Positions 63,816-64,000 of a DNA stretch of 64,000 bases are shown in pieces. Origin of the DNA: Desulfovibrio sp. (GTDB taxonomy: Bacteria; Desulfobacterota; Desulfovibrionia; Desulfovibrionales; Desulfovibrionaceae); contig JACQYS010000003.1 of assembly GCA_016208105.1 (NCBI GenBank), positions 113,012-177,011 of the forward strand, read 5' to 3'. The position numbers and the translations under genes are program-made. The notes beneath the pieces are model-generated. The model searched no databases, was not told where the DNA came from, and saw only the letters and a program-made list of their open reading frames with translations. The stretch's first letter is position 1. The number at the start of each line of letters is the position of its first letter.

Positions 63816-64000
63816 ATGAGCAGGGAAAAAACCAAATTTACGGGCGTCTACAGGCGTTCATCCGTAACACGTCGTCACAATGGCAAACCGGATATTTGCT
63901 TTGATATCAACTTCCGTGACTCCTCGGGGCGTTTGGTCTGGGAGAAGATCGGATGGACTAGTGAGGGATATTCCGCTCAAATGGCTTCTGACATCCGAGG
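63816..64000 (+). CDS. Tyrosine integrase of the third element (N-terminus only)
   Basis: 61 codons are visible: a basic start (MSREKTKFTGVYRRSSVTRR) and a three-strand DNA-binding pattern (PDICFDINFRDSSGRLVWEKIGWTSEGYSA) typical of the arm-binding domain of phage-type integrases. The catalytic part is off the window. It is not similar to the 411-residue integrase. Confidence 0.7.
   Translation, partial: MSREKTKFTGVYRRSSVTRRHNGKPDICFDINFRDSSGRLVWEKIGWTSEGYSAQMASDIR

Larger units (their letters stand above)
63610..64000. mobile_element. Left end of a third, unrelated element
   Basis: After att copy 3 the DNA has its own short repeats (GTTAGCA at 63774, 63795 and 63806) directly before a new integrase gene, the same att-arm-integrase layout as the other two. 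The rest lies outside the window. Confidence 0.7.

Overview
The window looks like the chromosome of a sulfate-reducing Desulfovibrio-type delta-proteobacterium. This is inferred from the GC-rich core, the nadC-nadA-ybaK-nadB cluster, a dispersed intergenic repeat of a kind common in that group, an LctP lactate permease locus and a DUF6485 protein; no 16S gene is present to prove it.

Bases 1-24,000 are housekeeping. They hold yajC-secD (with no secF behind it), a fumarylacetoacetase-family gene with a frameshifted start, the NAD synthesis operon on the minus strand, a K+ channel, rarA, and a tandemly duplicated rsmE-GGDEF unit in which one rsmE has decayed. Then come gcvT, a large orphan protein, GAF-mreB-IMPase, NUDIX, rimI, pgk-tpiA-secG and tRNA-Leu(GAG).

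Bases 24,000-39,700 are accessory but still host-like. They hold a 1,075-residue STAND-ATPase/TPR/winged-helix regulator, a coiled-coil protein, an IS3 remnant, and an ECF sigma factor with a membrane partner and a divergent DUF6448 gene that share one promoter signature. A carbon locus follows: cdaR-type regulator, lactate permease, glycerate kinase and xdhC. An RRM protein and an FkbM methyltransferase close the region.

From 39,720 to the end the base composition drops. The region is a stack of integrated elements at the 3' half of a minus-strand tRNA-Thr(CGT). Three copies of that 3' half (39720, 53452, 63610) delimit element 1 (about 13.7 kb), element 2 (about 10.2 kb) and the start of a third. 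Elements 1 and 2 share one chassis: a 411-residue integrase, a minus-strand DruA/DUF4338-like protein, ribbon-helix-helix and small proteins, a phage O-like replication protein, a structured origin-like region, a 184-residue tyrosine recombinase, and a right end of about 355 bp with repeated TTTCACA sites and a terminator.

Two positions are swapped between them. The first carries a His-Xaa-Ser (HXS) peptide-maturation system with two precursor peptides in element 1, and a Vsr-C5 methylase-PstI-family restriction system in element 2. The second carries an exported trypsin-like protease in element 1 and a PDZ lipoprotein in element 2, each followed by an unrecognised acidic protein. No relaxase, capsid or terminase gene is seen, so these look like helper-dependent satellite-like or mobilisable elements with two cargo bays. 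This stack is the best candidate for an undescribed system in the window.
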